DNA from: Actinomycetes bacterium
GTDB lineage: Bacteria; Actinomycetota; Actinomycetes; Actinomycetales; Microbacteriaceae
Direction of reading: 5' to 3'
Length of the DNA stretch: 12,373 nucleotides
NCBI GenBank assembly: GCA_023432005.1
Contig: JAEYVF010000192.1
Location: forward strand, 1 to 12,373
Both the position numbers and the translations under genes were made by a program. Within the stretch, counting starts at the first letter, position 1. Each line of letters opens with the position of its first letter. Positions 1 through 7,340 of this stretch are shown here, piece by piece. Under the pieces are notes generated by a model. That model had not been told where the DNA came from, did not search any database, and saw nothing but the letters and a program-made list of their open reading frames with translations.

Positions 1-143
1 CCGAGATGGTCATGCCCGGCGACACCACCGACATGACGGTCGAGCTCATCCAGCCGATCGCCATGGAGGAGGGCCTCGGCTTCGCCATCCGTGAGGGTGG
101 CCGCACCGTGGGCGCCGGCAAGGTCACCAAGATCAACAAGTAA
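1..143 (+). CDS. tuf: Elongation factor Tu, C-terminal 46 codons (partial)
   Basis: The frame starting at base 3 reads EMVMPGDTTDMTVELIQPIA and ends VGAGKVTKINK before TAA at 141-143. This is the conserved end of domain 3 of EF-Tu, the GTPase that delivers aminoacyl-tRNA to the ribosome. The start lies outside the window. In actinobacteria tuf usually closes the str operon (rpsL-rpsG-fusA-tuf) and is followed closely by rpsJ. Here rpsJ begins only at 12274, so tuf marks one edge of an accessory block. A strong hairpin directly downstream should end the str transcript. Confidence 0.97.
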   Translation, partial: EMVMPGDTTDMTVELIQPIAMEEGLGFAIREGGRTVGAGKVTKINK

Positions 144-170
144 GCAAGACTCCGTCTTCTCACTGATCGC

Positions 171-206
171 GAAGGGGCCCGGATCCGTATGGATCCGGGC
201 CCCTTC
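171..206 (+). terminator. Perfect 16-bp hairpin terminator after tuf
   Basis: Bases 171-186 and 191-206 are exact reverse complements (16 bp) around a 4-nt GTAT loop, starting 27 nt after the tuf stop codon. No T-run follows, which is common for intrinsic terminators in high-GC actinobacteria. It should insulate the highly expressed str operon from the adhesin gene downstream. Confidence 0.85.
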
Positions 207-273
207 CGCGTGCCCGGATAGACAGTCGGTTCTGCTCCCCTTCTCGGGGTCTCGCGGGGCGGGTGCGATTCCG

Positions 274-279
274 TAGGAT
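274..279 (+). promoter_or_regulatory. Candidate -10 element of the adhesin gene promoter
   Basis: TAGGAT at 274-279 is the best -10-like hexamer (TANNNT) in the 163-bp gap between the tuf terminator and the adhesin start. Seventeen bases upstream (251-256) there is no convincing -35 hexamer. Transcription from here would give an untranslated leader of about 85 nt, close in length to the one proposed for the pilin transcript. That leader holds two copies of GCTTACCC (301-308, 316-323) and one copy of the C/A-rich motif shared with the pilin leader. The call rests on sequence only. Confidence 0.35.
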
Positions 280-341
280 GGGTATCGTCCGTCTGCCGCG
301 GCTTACCCGAGCATCGCTTACCCGGCGAACGCATGGGCGGA

Positions 342-355
342 CACCCCGAACCCGA
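342..355 (+). repeat. Start-codon-linked 14-nt motif, copy 1 (adhesin leader)
   Basis: CACCCCGAACCCGA ends 14 nt before the adhesin ATG at 370. It matches 12 of 14 bases of the motif found at 7166-7179 and 7341-7354, which lie at almost the same distance from their own start codons. The Shine-Dalgarno sequence here is weak (only GAG at 363-365), so the motif may help start selection or post-transcriptional control. Confidence 0.6.
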
Positions 356-369
356 CACCTGCGAGTCGC

Positions 370-3300
370 ATGCTTCCCGAGCTTGCCCCTGCGTCCGCGC
401 GCCGCCCGAGAGCGCGTGGGCGTCTTCGGCGTGCGCTGACGGGTCTGGTCGCGGTCGCCGTCGTCGGATCCCTGCTCGCGATCGGCGGCGAGCCCTCGCC
501 CGCGACCGCGCTGAGCGGTCACATCCAGGGCACCGTGTTCCGCGACTTCAACCAGAACGGCATCTTCGACCAGACGGTCGGGGCCGACGGCCTCACCGAT
601 GCGCCTCTCAAGGGCGTCACGGCGACGGCCTACGCCGCGAGCGGCGCCACGGTGGGGAGTGCCGTGACGAACGCGGCAGGCGTGTACGACATCACCGTCG
701 GGGGCGGGCTCTCCGACGGCGCGGCCGTGCGCATCCAGTTCTCGGGCTACCCCGCGTCCTTCACGGACTCGATGTCGGGCACGGCCAACGCCTCGAGCGT
801 GCAGTTCACGACGGTCGGGGCGACGGGCGTGAACTTCGCACTGCACAAGACCACCGACTACTCGCGCGGGACGACCGGCACGCCGCTCATCACGGCGATC
901 CAGGGCAACGGCTCGCCCGCCCTCAGCTACGGGACGGCGGGCCTCAACGCCGCCGTGAGGAACGTGCCCGCTCTCACCGCCGTGCTCCCGTCGGCGGCCG
1001 TCTACACCGCCTCGCCGACCATCACGACGTCGCTCGCGACCTTCCAGGAGATCGGCGCGGTGTGGGGCATCGCGATGCAGCCGCTCGGGCCGACCACCGG
1101 CGGCGACCGGTACTACATCTACGCGGCGGCCGTCACCAAGCGGCACTCGGACTGGGGTCCGCGCGGTATCGACGGGCTCTACCGCCTCGACGTGACGGTC
1201 TCGAGCTCGGGCGCGGTCACGCGCAACGGGCTCACCTCGTACGACCTCGGGGTGGGCGGGGTGAACTACGGCGTCGTGAACGTCACGGCCACCACCACGA
1301 CGGGCGCACAGGGCGCCCGAGACCTGGCCGACCGCAACACGGGGCTCGCCGGTGTCCAATCGCTCGACACGGGCGCGTACGCGGCCGCGGGCAAGGTCGG
1401 CATCGGCGGCATCGCCTACCACGAGGGCTACCTCTACGTCGTCAACCTCAACGACAAGCAGATCTGGCGCTACAACGTGGCGAACTTCGCGGCGGCTCCC
1501 GTGCAGATCGCTCTCGGAGCCACGAACGCGCTCATCGCTCAGGAGCGCCCGTGGGCGCTCACCGTGCACGAGGGCGCGCTGTACCTCGGCGTGACCCACG
1601 ACACGACGCTCGCCGTCTCGGGGACGAACCCGCCCCGCGGCGGAGCGAAGGTGCTGCGGGTGCCGCTCGCCGGCGGCAGCTCGACGGTCGCGCTCACCGT
1701 GCCGCTCAACTACAGCCGGGGCATCGCGTGGCTCGCCGACGACCCCGTGACGACCACGACGCAGCAGGCCCCGGCGCAGTGGCACAACTGGCGCGACGAC
1801 TACGGGAACCTCTACACCAACGCGACCCTCGTCACCTACTTCCGCGCGTGGGCCCAGCCCATCCTCTCGGGGCTCGCCTTCGACGACGGCGGCAACCTGA
1901 GCCTCGGTCTCATCGACCGCTTCAGCTATCAGACGGGCGTCGACGCGCTCTGGCCGACGAGCTACACGGCGTGGCAGTCGGGGACCATCAACGCTCTCCC
2001 GATCGGCGACGTGCTGTTCGCCGGGCGCGGTGCGGACGGTGCGCTCGCCATCGAGAACCTCGGCACGGCAGCGGGCGCGGGCGTGCCCGCGACGACGGCG
2101 GGACTCGATGTCGTCTCGCGCGTGCCGGGCTACGGCGCGGAGGGCGCGGTCTGGGGCCAGCCCACGCGTCAGAACTTCCAGCACGGGGGGCTCGAGTTCT
2201 TCGAGGACAGCGTCGGCTACAACGGCGCGGGCCGCATCGTCAACAACGAGGGCGTCGTCCACGACGAGACGGCGCTCGGGGCGGTCGCGACGATCGCGGG
2301 CTCCAACCAGCTCACGACGACCTCGTTCGACGCCGCTCGCACCTACAACGCCGCGGGCAACCGCTTCCTGAGCCTGATCGACGGCCACAGCATCAACGGG
2401 TTCGACCAGTACCTCCCCGGCGTCGGCTACTTCGGCAAGAACGGCGGCATCGGCGGCGTCGCGTTCCTGCTCGACGAGGCGCCCGTCGAGATCGGTAACC
2501 GCGTCTGGTACGACGCCGACGGGGACGGCATCCAGGACCCCGACGAGCCCGCGATCAACGGCGCGCCCGTCGAGCTCTGGACCGCCGACGCATCGGGCAA
2601 CCCCGTGACGCTGCTCGCATCGACGCAGACGGCCACGCTCAACGGCCAGGACGGCACGTACTACTTCCGCTCGGTCGACGCGCCATCCGGCGGGATCGCG
2701 GGCTTCGTGAAGGATGCCGACTACGTCGTCGTGTTCCCGTCGCGGCCGGCGGTCACGCCGGTCGACCTCCGCTGGCCGAGCGGTACGGCGTCATCCGTGC
2801 AGACCATGTTCACGGGCCTCACGTGGGGCCAGATGGTGCGCACGACGCAGGCCGCGGGAGGGGACCGCCTCGTCGACTCCAATCCGGCCGTCGCGACGGG
2901 ACGCGCGCTCGTCTCGGTAGGCGGCATGGGCGAGAACGACCACTCCCTCGACGCCGGCTGGGTGGGCTTCAGCACGTTCCGCCTCGAGAAGGCGGTCGTG
3001 GGCTCGCCGCCCGCGGGCGCCGAGTACACCTTCACGGTCGGATCCGCGACGAACTTCCGCGGCGACGACCGGTTGTGGACGGCGGGCCCCGCAACGCCCC
3101 TCACCGTGGACACCCTCGAGTACGTGCTCACCGCCGGTCAGACGATCACCTCGACCGAGACGCTGCCCTACGGCTACACGCTCACGGTCACGGAGGATGG
3201 CGCGACCCCCGAGCTCGTCGCCTTCACTCCGAACACGGGCGGCGGCAGCGACGACACCGGGCGGCTCGTGATCTCCCCGACCAGCACCTCCGGCGGTCAG

Positions 3301-3807
3301 CTGCTCCGGGCCACCAACAGCTACACCTCGATCACCGTCACGAAGGCGCTCGCCCCGACCGCCGCCCTGCCGCCCGGCACGACGTTCCCGGTCGAGTACA
3401 CGGTCGACGGCGGACCCGTGCAGAGCGTGCAGGTCGCGGTCGGCGCCCCCGTGACGATCGACGGCATCCCCTTCGGCGCGAGCGTCGAGCTACGCGAGCC
3501 GCTCGACGGCCCGTTCTCATGGGGCGGCTACGCGTGGGCGGCGGGCACCTGGAGCCAGGGGGCGACGGCCCTCCCGACGGACGCCGACGGCTGGATCACG
3601 GTGACCGCGCCGACGAGCACGACCGCGCTCGCGCTGACCCTCACCAACCATCCCTACCTGCCGCCCGCGCTCCCGTTCGCGGGGGGTATGAGCGCCGACG
3701 CGTTCACGATCGCGGGGGCCGCCGCCGTGCTGCTCGCGCTCGCGCTCGGCGCGTGGCAGCTGCGTGCGCGCCGCTCGCGGCGAACCGGCGCCGCTCACCG
3801 CGCCTGA
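370..3807 (+). CDS. Large cell-wall-anchored adhesin with SdrD-B-like and DUF5979-like domains, LPFAG sorting signal
   Basis: The product is 1145 residues. ATG 370 is the only usable start after an in-frame TAG at 274. Residues 1-47 form an Arg-rich export signal with a hydrophobic stretch (about 22-40) and probable cleavage after PATA. An SdrD-B/Cna-B-like module follows (about 50-160, FRDFNQNGIFDQ). The central part (about 170-700) has propeller-like blades (IGGIAYHEGYLYVVNL, IWRYNV), but I cannot assign a family. A second SdrD-B module starts near 707 with a Ca-binding loop DADGDGIQDPDE (715-726). Two DUF5979-like beta-sandwiches start near 867 and 987; the first has an E-box-like ETLPYGY (E930). 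The C-terminus has LPFAGG (1101-1106), a membrane segment and an Arg-rich tail, a sortase sorting signal with Ala instead of Thr. By family it is a surface adhesin. A role as pilus tip or accessory subunit for the pilin at 7369 is inferred from locus and motifs. Its gene converges on the peroxidase gene 19 nt away. Confidence 0.87.
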   Translation: MLPELAPASARRPRARGRLRRALTGLVAVAVVGSLLAIGGEPSPATALSGHIQGTVFRDFNQNGIFDQTVGADGLTDAPLKGVTATAYAASGATVGSAVTNAAGVYDITVGGGLSDGAAVRIQFSGYPASFTDSMSGTANASSVQFTTVGATGVNFALHKTTDYSRGTTGTPLITAIQGNGSPALSYGTAGLNAAVRNVPALTAVLPSAAVYTASPTITTSLATFQEIGAVWGIAMQPLGPTTGGDRYYIYAAAVTKRHSDWGPRGIDGLYRLDVTVSSSGAVTRNGLTSYDLGVGGVNYGVVNVTATTTTGAQGARDLADRNTGLAGVQSLDTGAYAAAGKVGIGGIAYHEGYLYVVNLNDKQIWRYNVANFAAAPVQIALGATNALIAQERPWALTVHEGALYLGVTHDTTLAVSGTNPPRGGAKVLRVPLAGGSSTVALTVPLNYSRGIAWLADDPVTTTTQQAPAQWHNWRDDYGNLYTNATLVTYFRAWAQPILSGLAFDDGGNLSLGLIDRFSYQTGVDALWPTSYTAWQSGTINALPIGDVLFAGRGADGALAIENLGTAAGAGVPATTAGLDVVSRVPGYGAEGAVWGQPTRQNFQHGGLEFFEDSVGYNGAGRIVNNEGVVHDETALGAVATIAGSNQLTTTSFDAARTYNAAGNRFLSLIDGHSINGFDQYLPGVGYFGKNGGIGGVAFLLDEAPVEIGNRVWYDADGDGIQDPDEPAINGAPVELWTADASGNPVTLLASTQTATLNGQDGTYYFRSVDAPSGGIAGFVKDADYVVVFPSRPAVTPVDLRWPSGTASSVQTMFTGLTWGQMVRTTQAAGGDRLVDSNPAVATGRALVSVGGMGENDHSLDAGWVGFSTFRLEKAVVGSPPAGAEYTFTVGSATNFRGDDRLWTAGPATPLTVDTLEYVLTAGQTITSTETLPYGYTLTVTEDGATPELVAFTPNTGGGSDDTGRLVISPTSTSGGQLLRATNSYTSITVTKALAPTAALPPGTTFPVEYTVDGGPVQSVQVAVGAPVTIDGIPFGASVELREPLDGPFSWGGYAWAAGTWSQGATALPTDADGWITVTAPTSTTALALTLTNHPYLPPALPFAGGMSADAFTIAGAAAVLLALALGAWQLRARRSRRTGAAHRA

Positions 3808-3826
3808 CGAATCCGCGCCGCGCGCC

Positions 3827-4984
3827 TCAGAAGAGCGATGCGCCGAGCTCTTCGCCCGAGGCGAAGCCCGGGAGGATCGCGAACGCCGCGGTCGCGGTCG
3901 GCGTGATGAACCCACTCAGGGCGTCGGACTCGTCGAGGCGGAGCTGGGTGCGGGAGAACGTCTCCGCGTCGCGCTGGAAGGAGATGAACACGTGCCCGAG
4001 CTCGTCGGCGGACTCGTGGAAGCTGTAGCTGCGCCGCAGCATGAGCCGGCTGCCCGTGAACGACGGATGCGCGGCGCGGGCATGGGCGCGCAGCGGCACG
4101 AGGAGCGTGCCGTCGGGCGCCTTCGCCGACAGGTCGACCTCGTCGTCGCGCCCGCCGCCCGAGAGGGGTGAGCCGTCGCGTTGGGCGCGCCCGATGACGG
4201 CGTCGCGCGCGTCGGGGGCGAGAGCGCGGAAGGCCGCGACGTCGATGAGGAAGCGGCGCACGGCGCAGATCGAGCCGCCCGCGAGCGGCCCCTCGGCGAT
4301 CCAGACGTTCTCGCGCAGCTCGTCCTCACCCCGAGGAACGATGATGCCGTCGTGGTAGCCGAGGGGGTTGCGGGCGACGCCGTCGACGGCGTCGCCGCGG
4401 TAGCCGAACTGGGACCACGTCACGCGGGCGCCCGCGACGTGCTCGAGCAGCCAGGAGGCTACGGGCTCGAGCACGGTCGCATCCGACGCGTTGACGCTCA
4501 GCAGGAGGTCGCCGCCGAGGCGATCGGCGGGGAGCGCCTCGTCACCGGAGAACGAGGGGAACGCGACGGCGTCCGCGAGCTCCGGATGCGCCGTCGCGGC
4601 GAGGGCGCGCGCGCCGAGGCCCACGGTCACCGTCAGATCGCCCGGTCCATCGGGCGTGAGGTCGGCGAGGCCCGGATGCGCGGTCACGGCGGCGATCGCG
4701 CCGCCGAGCGCGCGCAGGGTCGACCGCAGCGCGGTGGTGTCGACGTCGACGACCGACAGCAGGCAGTGACGCTGCGGCACCTCGGGACGCGCGATCCCGG
4801 CCTGGTGGGTGCCGCGCGCGTCGACCGACGCACCCTCGGGGCTCCGCTCCGATCCGGCGCCCCGGCCCGTCGCGAGCATCCCCGAGGCACCGGCCGCGAC
4901 GACGGCGGCGACGCCCGCGCCCGTGAGCAGCGCCCGTCTCGAGAGCGCGTCGAGGGAGGGCGCCGGAGCGGGCTCGCGCGTCAT
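3827..4984 (-). CDS. Tat-exported DyP-type haem peroxidase
   Basis: The product is 385 residues. The twin-arginine signal SRRALLTGAG (R16-R17) is followed by an Ala/Val/Gly-rich membrane stretch, so folded enzyme should be exported. The DyP family (dye-decolourising, EfeB/YwbN/DtpA-like) oxidises substrates with peroxide at a haem. Visible motifs are GYHDG at 209-213 (family GxxDG, catalytic Asp212), a proximal haem-ligand region AHARAAHPS with H301 the best candidate, a following Arg pair in LRRSYSF (R317/R318, distal Arg), and a C-terminal FITPTATAAFAILPGF resembling the usual end. Length is normal for a signal-bearing DyP. ATG (4982-4984) overlaps the TGA of the upstream lipoprotein gene, so the last two genes are translationally coupled. 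No EfeU or EfeO iron-uptake partner is present, so I do not call it efeB. The substrate is unknown. Confidence 0.9.
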   Translation of the reverse strand: MTREPAPAPSLDALSRRALLTGAGVAAVVAAGASGMLATGRGAGSERSPEGASVDARGTHQAGIARPEVPQRHCLLSVVDVDTTALRSTLRALGGAIAAVTAHPGLADLTPDGPGDLTVTVGLGARALAATAHPELADAVAFPSFSGDEALPADRLGGDLLLSVNASDATVLEPVASWLLEHVAGARVTWSQFGYRGDAVDGVARNPLGYHDGIIVPRGEDELRENVWIAEGPLAGGSICAVRRFLIDVAAFRALAPDARDAVIGRAQRDGSPLSGGGRDDEVDLSAKAPDGTLLVPLRAHARAAHPSFTGSRLMLRRSYSFHESADELGHVFISFQRDAETFSRTQLRLDESDALSGFITPTATAAFAILPGFASGEELGASLF

Positions 4985-5712
4985 CGTGCGGCCTCCGGGA
5001 GCTCGAGCTCGGGCGCTGCGACGTCGGGCAGCTCGACCGTGATCCATCGGCCGTCCAGTCGGAACTCGGCGCGCAGCAGGAGGCCGTCCTCCGCGACCCA
5101 CAGGCGCAGGGGCGACGCCTCGGGATCGAGCTCGCCACCCGCGTCGGGCGCGTCGTCGGGCGGGGCGGCGAAGACGGTCACCGGGGTGCCCGCCACGTCG
5201 TCCACGCGCAGGCGCATGGCGCCCGACTGCTGGAGGAGGAGCGGGTTGTCCGGGCGATCCTGACCGAGCGCGCTGAGCGCCGCGAGGAGCGCCGAGAACG
5301 CCGAGCCGCTCGCGTCGAGCGTCTGGAACTGCCAGGCCGCATCCGCGAGGTCCGGGATCGGCAGCGGAGGGTTGCCGTCCGCGTCGGGCACGGCCGGGAT
5401 GGATCCCAGCGAGCCGTCCGACCACAGCAGGGCCTCGCTGCCGAAGGAGCCGCTCACGGTCGCGTAGCCGAGCTCCGCGACGTAGTCGACCCATCCCTGC
5501 ACGCGCGTGTCGACGCCCGACACCGCGAGCTCCGTCGAGAACGCACGGGTGCCGCGGTCGAAGTTCGTGAACCGCGCCAGGGCGAGCAGCTGCGCCTCCT
5601 CGCTCGTGACCGCGCGCGGGCCGTCGGCGGGCTCGGCGGGGGTGCAGCCCGTCAGGAGACCCGCGGCGAGCGCGAGGGCGGCGACGAGCGCAGCTGCGGA
5701 TCGCGCCCTCAT
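4981..5712 (-). CDS. Small lipoprotein of unknown function, middle gene of the DyP operon
   Basis: The product is 243 residues. It starts MRARSAAALVAALALAAGLL and continues TGC, a standard lipoprotein signal with lipobox LLTGC and lipidated Cys23, so it should be anchored on the outer face of the membrane. The mature part begins with an Asp/Glu/Ala-rich linker. Segments such as VQGWVDYVAELGYATVSGSF, a following ALLWSDG, and a closing DGRWITVELPD suggest a beta-rich fold of the LolA/LppX type, which binds hydrophobic ligands. That is a weak resemblance by eye, not an assignment. The ATG overlaps the stop of the beta-helix gene and the TGA overlaps the start of the peroxidase gene (4 nt each), implying stoichiometric, coupled synthesis of the three proteins. 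Confidence 0.8.
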   Translation of the reverse strand: MRARSAAALVAALALAAGLLTGCTPAEPADGPRAVTSEEAQLLALARFTNFDRGTRAFSTELAVSGVDTRVQGWVDYVAELGYATVSGSFGSEALLWSDGSLGSIPAVPDADGNPPLPIPDLADAAWQFQTLDASGSAFSALLAALSALGQDRPDNPLLLQQSGAMRLRVDDVAGTPVTVFAAPPDDAPDAGGELDPEASPLRLWVAEDGLLLRAEFRLDGRWITVELPDVAAPELELPEAAR

Positions 5713-7001
5713 CGCGTCCCCGAGCGGTCGGCGAGGAAGGAGTGCTCGGGCACGCCGAACGAGGCGAGGTCGGGCATCCGCACGGTCCGCGGGAGCGGGT
5801 CGGTCGCGACGCCGCGCTCGAGCTGCGGCTGCGCACGCGGCGGGGCGACCTTCAGGAAGCTCACGCCCCGCGGCTCCTCGGGGCCGGCGATCCCGTCGGC
5901 GGCGGCCTGCGCACCGGTCGCGCCGTCGCACGCGTCCGCGAGCTCGGCGGCGAGCTCGGCGGGCTCCGTGAGCACCGCGTCCCGCCAGCAGTTGCCGGAT
6001 GCGGGGGTGCGTGCCCTCGACACGTTCGCCACCGCGACGCCGTCGACGACGTTGTCGACGAAACGATTGCCGAGCGCCGGGATGTCCTCGGTGCTCGCGA
6101 GCACGACGGCCGCGCGCGGATTGCCCGTGATGCGATTGCGCTCGACGACGTTGTGCTGGCCTCCCGAGATGCCGACGCCCGTGGCGAAGCCCCCCTCCGC
6201 TTGAGAGGGTGAGTCGGCCTCCGTGTTGTCGGCCACGAGGTTGCCGACGACGGTGTTGCCGCGCTGCGGGGTGAAGGCCTCCTGGTAGCTCGACAGCAAC
6301 GTCATGCCGACGCGGTTGCCCGAGAAGCGGTTGCCGACGACGACGACCGAGTCGCTCGCATTCGCGTTCTCGAAGCCGACGGCGTTGCGCTCGGCGACGT
6401 TGCCCGTGACGAGGATGTCGCACTGCTCGCACTGGCCGACGTAGAAGCCGCTGTCGGCCGAGCCGGAGGCGTAGGAGTCGCGGATGACGCCGTGCTGCGA
6501 GTTGAAGGCGTAGATGCCGTAGAGCCCGTTGTTGTGCGCCGTGACGTGGTCGACGAGGAATCGCTGCAACGGGGGGAAGCGCTCGGGGTCCCACCCCGTG
6601 TACCCGCCGGTGCCCGGGTCCGCCGGCGCGTCGCCGTCGTGCAGTCCGGTGACGAGCACGCCGTAGAACGTCGCGCCGGTGACCGTGAGGTTCTCGATGC
6701 TCACGCCGTCGGCGATCGCGACGACGCCGTACGGGCGGATGCCGCCCCCATCGATGACCGTGCCGTCGCGGTCCTCGCCGCGCAGCGTGACATCCGGAGT
6801 GTCGACGACGACCTGCTCCTCATACCGCCCGGCGGCGACCCGCACGACGCCGCCGGGGGCCACGAGCTCGAGGGCCTCGGCGATCGTCGCGGCATCGCCC
6901 GGCACGGCGACCTCGGCGCGCAGAGCGGGCGACGCGCATCCGCCGAGCAGCGCCGCAGCGAGCGCGACGGCCGCGGCGAGGGCGGGCAGGCGTCGGGGCA
7001 C
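5709..7001 (-). CDS. Right-handed parallel beta-helix lipoprotein (NosD/pectate-lyase-like fold)
   Basis: The product is 430 residues, read from GTG at 7001. It has a lipoprotein signal with lipobox LGGC (Cys22). From about residue 35 it shows the entry of a beta-helix: AATIAEALELVAPGGVVRVA, then YEEQVVVDTPDVTLRGEDRDGTVIDG. Many short rungs follow (VSIENLTVTGATFYGVLVTG, GLYGIYAFNSQHGVIRDSYA, VVVVGNRFSGNRVGMTL, NVVERNRITGN). The family includes NosD-like and carbohydrate-active proteins; no catalytic set is recognisable here. A CEQC pair (C191, C194) and two further cysteines near the end of the helix may form disulfides or bind metal. The last 50 or so residues are a Pro-rich tail (GVPEHSFLADRSGTR). 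GTG is chosen because it gives a clean signal peptide and lies 6 nt after a -10 element; longer starts would spoil the signal. It is the first gene of a three-gene operon. Confidence 0.85.
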   Translation of the reverse strand: MPRRLPALAAAVALAAALLGGCASPALRAEVAVPGDAATIAEALELVAPGGVVRVAAGRYEEQVVVDTPDVTLRGEDRDGTVIDGGGIRPYGVVAIADGVSIENLTVTGATFYGVLVTGLHDGDAPADPGTGGYTGWDPERFPPLQRFLVDHVTAHNNGLYGIYAFNSQHGVIRDSYASGSADSGFYVGQCEQCDILVTGNVAERNAVGFENANASDSVVVVGNRFSGNRVGMTLLSSYQEAFTPQRGNTVVGNLVADNTEADSPSQAEGGFATGVGISGGQHNVVERNRITGNPRAAVVLASTEDIPALGNRFVDNVVDGVAVANVSRARTPASGNCWRDAVLTEPAELAAELADACDGATGAQAAADGIAGPEEPRGVSFLKVAPPRAQPQLERGVATDPLPRTVRMPDLASFGVPEHSFLADRSGTR

Positions 7002-7007
7002 GGGGCA

Positions 7008-7013
7008 AGTGTA
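7008..7013 (-). promoter_or_regulatory. -10 element for a leaderless transcript of the beta-helix/DyP operon
   Basis: On the - strand TACACT (7013 to 7008) lies 6 nt upstream of the GTG start at 7001. That spacing puts the transcription start at or within a base or two of the start codon, the classic actinobacterial leaderless arrangement. No Shine-Dalgarno sequence is seen. The -35 region (about 7031-7037) is poor, CGGGAA or TCGGGA. Confidence 0.55.
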
Positions 7014-7081
7014 GACAGCGGCGAGGCGGCTTCCCGAGCCCGCGGCGTGGCACCGCTCCCATGCGACCACAACGGGGGGAG

Positions 7082-7110
7082 GAACCTCCGTCGCCGGCGC
7101 TCCTAGACTC
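7082..7110 (+). promoter_or_regulatory. Probable promoter of the pilin operon
   Basis: GGAACC (7082-7087) and TAGACT (7105-7110) are separated by 17 bp. TAGACT is a good actinobacterial -10. GGAACC does not match the housekeeping TTGACA, but resembles the GGAAC -35 of ECF-type sigma factors. Transcription would start near 7117 and give an untranslated leader of about 75 nt before the 44-residue ORF. It is back-to-back with the - strand promoter at 7008-7013, so this gap of about 190 bp is a divergent control region. Confidence 0.5.
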
Positions 7111-7165
7111 GAGAAGTCGCATCTGGGTTCACCCGACCCTGCGCTGCTTACCCCAGTGCGCGCGA

Positions 7166-7179
7166 CACCCGAAACCCGA
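7166..7179 (+). repeat. Start-codon-linked 14-nt motif, copy 2 (small-ORF leader)
   Basis: CACCCGAAACCCGA ends 13 nt before ATG 7193. It is identical to the copy at 7341-7354 and matches 12 of 14 bases of the copy at 342-355. A GCTTACCC element (7146-7153) stands a little upstream, as in the adhesin leader. Confidence 0.65.
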
Positions 7180-7192
7180 CTCTGGAGACGCC

Positions 7193-7327
7193 ATGCGTCG
7201 CACCACCGTGGTCGCGCGCGCCCGCGTGCGTCCCGCACCCGACGTCCGTCGTGCCCTCGACGCCGTCGGGTCGAGCCAGCTCCCGCTCCGGGAGCCCTCC
7301 GTCGTGCCCGCGTACCGGCAGGCATGA
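7193..7327 (+). CDS. Small upstream ORF (44 residues), possible leader peptide or remnant
   Basis: ATG 7193 has a good Shine-Dalgarno sequence (GGAG 7184-7187, 5-nt spacer) and is preceded by the same 14-nt motif that precedes the adhesin and pilin starts. The product begins MRRTTVVARARVRPAP and ends VVPAYRQA. It is basic, has no membrane segment and matches no family I know. Its TGA (7325-7327) overlaps an ATG at 7324 that is in frame with the pilin. It could be a leader peptide that couples translation into the pilin gene, a genuine small protein, or the scar of a deleted gene that kept its start. The initiation signals are seen; expression is inferred. Confidence 0.45.
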   Translation: MRRTTVVARARVRPAPDVRRALDAVGSSQLPLREPSVVPAYRQA

Positions 7328-7340
7328 CGGCCGGAGCACC

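Noticed and set aside
160..2388. 742-codon open frame on the - strand opposite the adhesin gene
   Set aside because: It is very rich in Arg, Gly, Ala, Asp and Val without domains or signals. It also runs through the tuf terminator. It is a high-GC shadow of the adhesin frame, which has clear domains and a sorting signal.
333..2498. 721-codon + strand frame overlapping the adhesin
   Set aside because: Low-complexity Arg/Ala/Gly/His composition with no recognisable domain; shadow frame.
3808..3826. Terminator between the convergent adhesin and peroxidase genes
   Set aside because: The 19-nt gap is GC-rich but contains no stem long enough to call.
3827..4984. Naming the peroxidase efeB
   Set aside because: It has a Tat signal and DyP motifs, but the EfeU permease and EfeO lipoprotein are missing. 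The neighbours are unrelated lipoproteins.
7061..7192. Longer version of the small ORF starting at ATG 7061
   Set aside because: It would start upstream of the proposed promoter -10 at 7105-7110 and has no suitable ribosome-binding site. ATG 7193 has GGAG and the leader motif.
3808..7192. Mobile element carrying the inverted three-gene cassette
   Set aside because: No transposase, integrase, terminal inverted repeats or target-site duplications could be found at its edges by eye.
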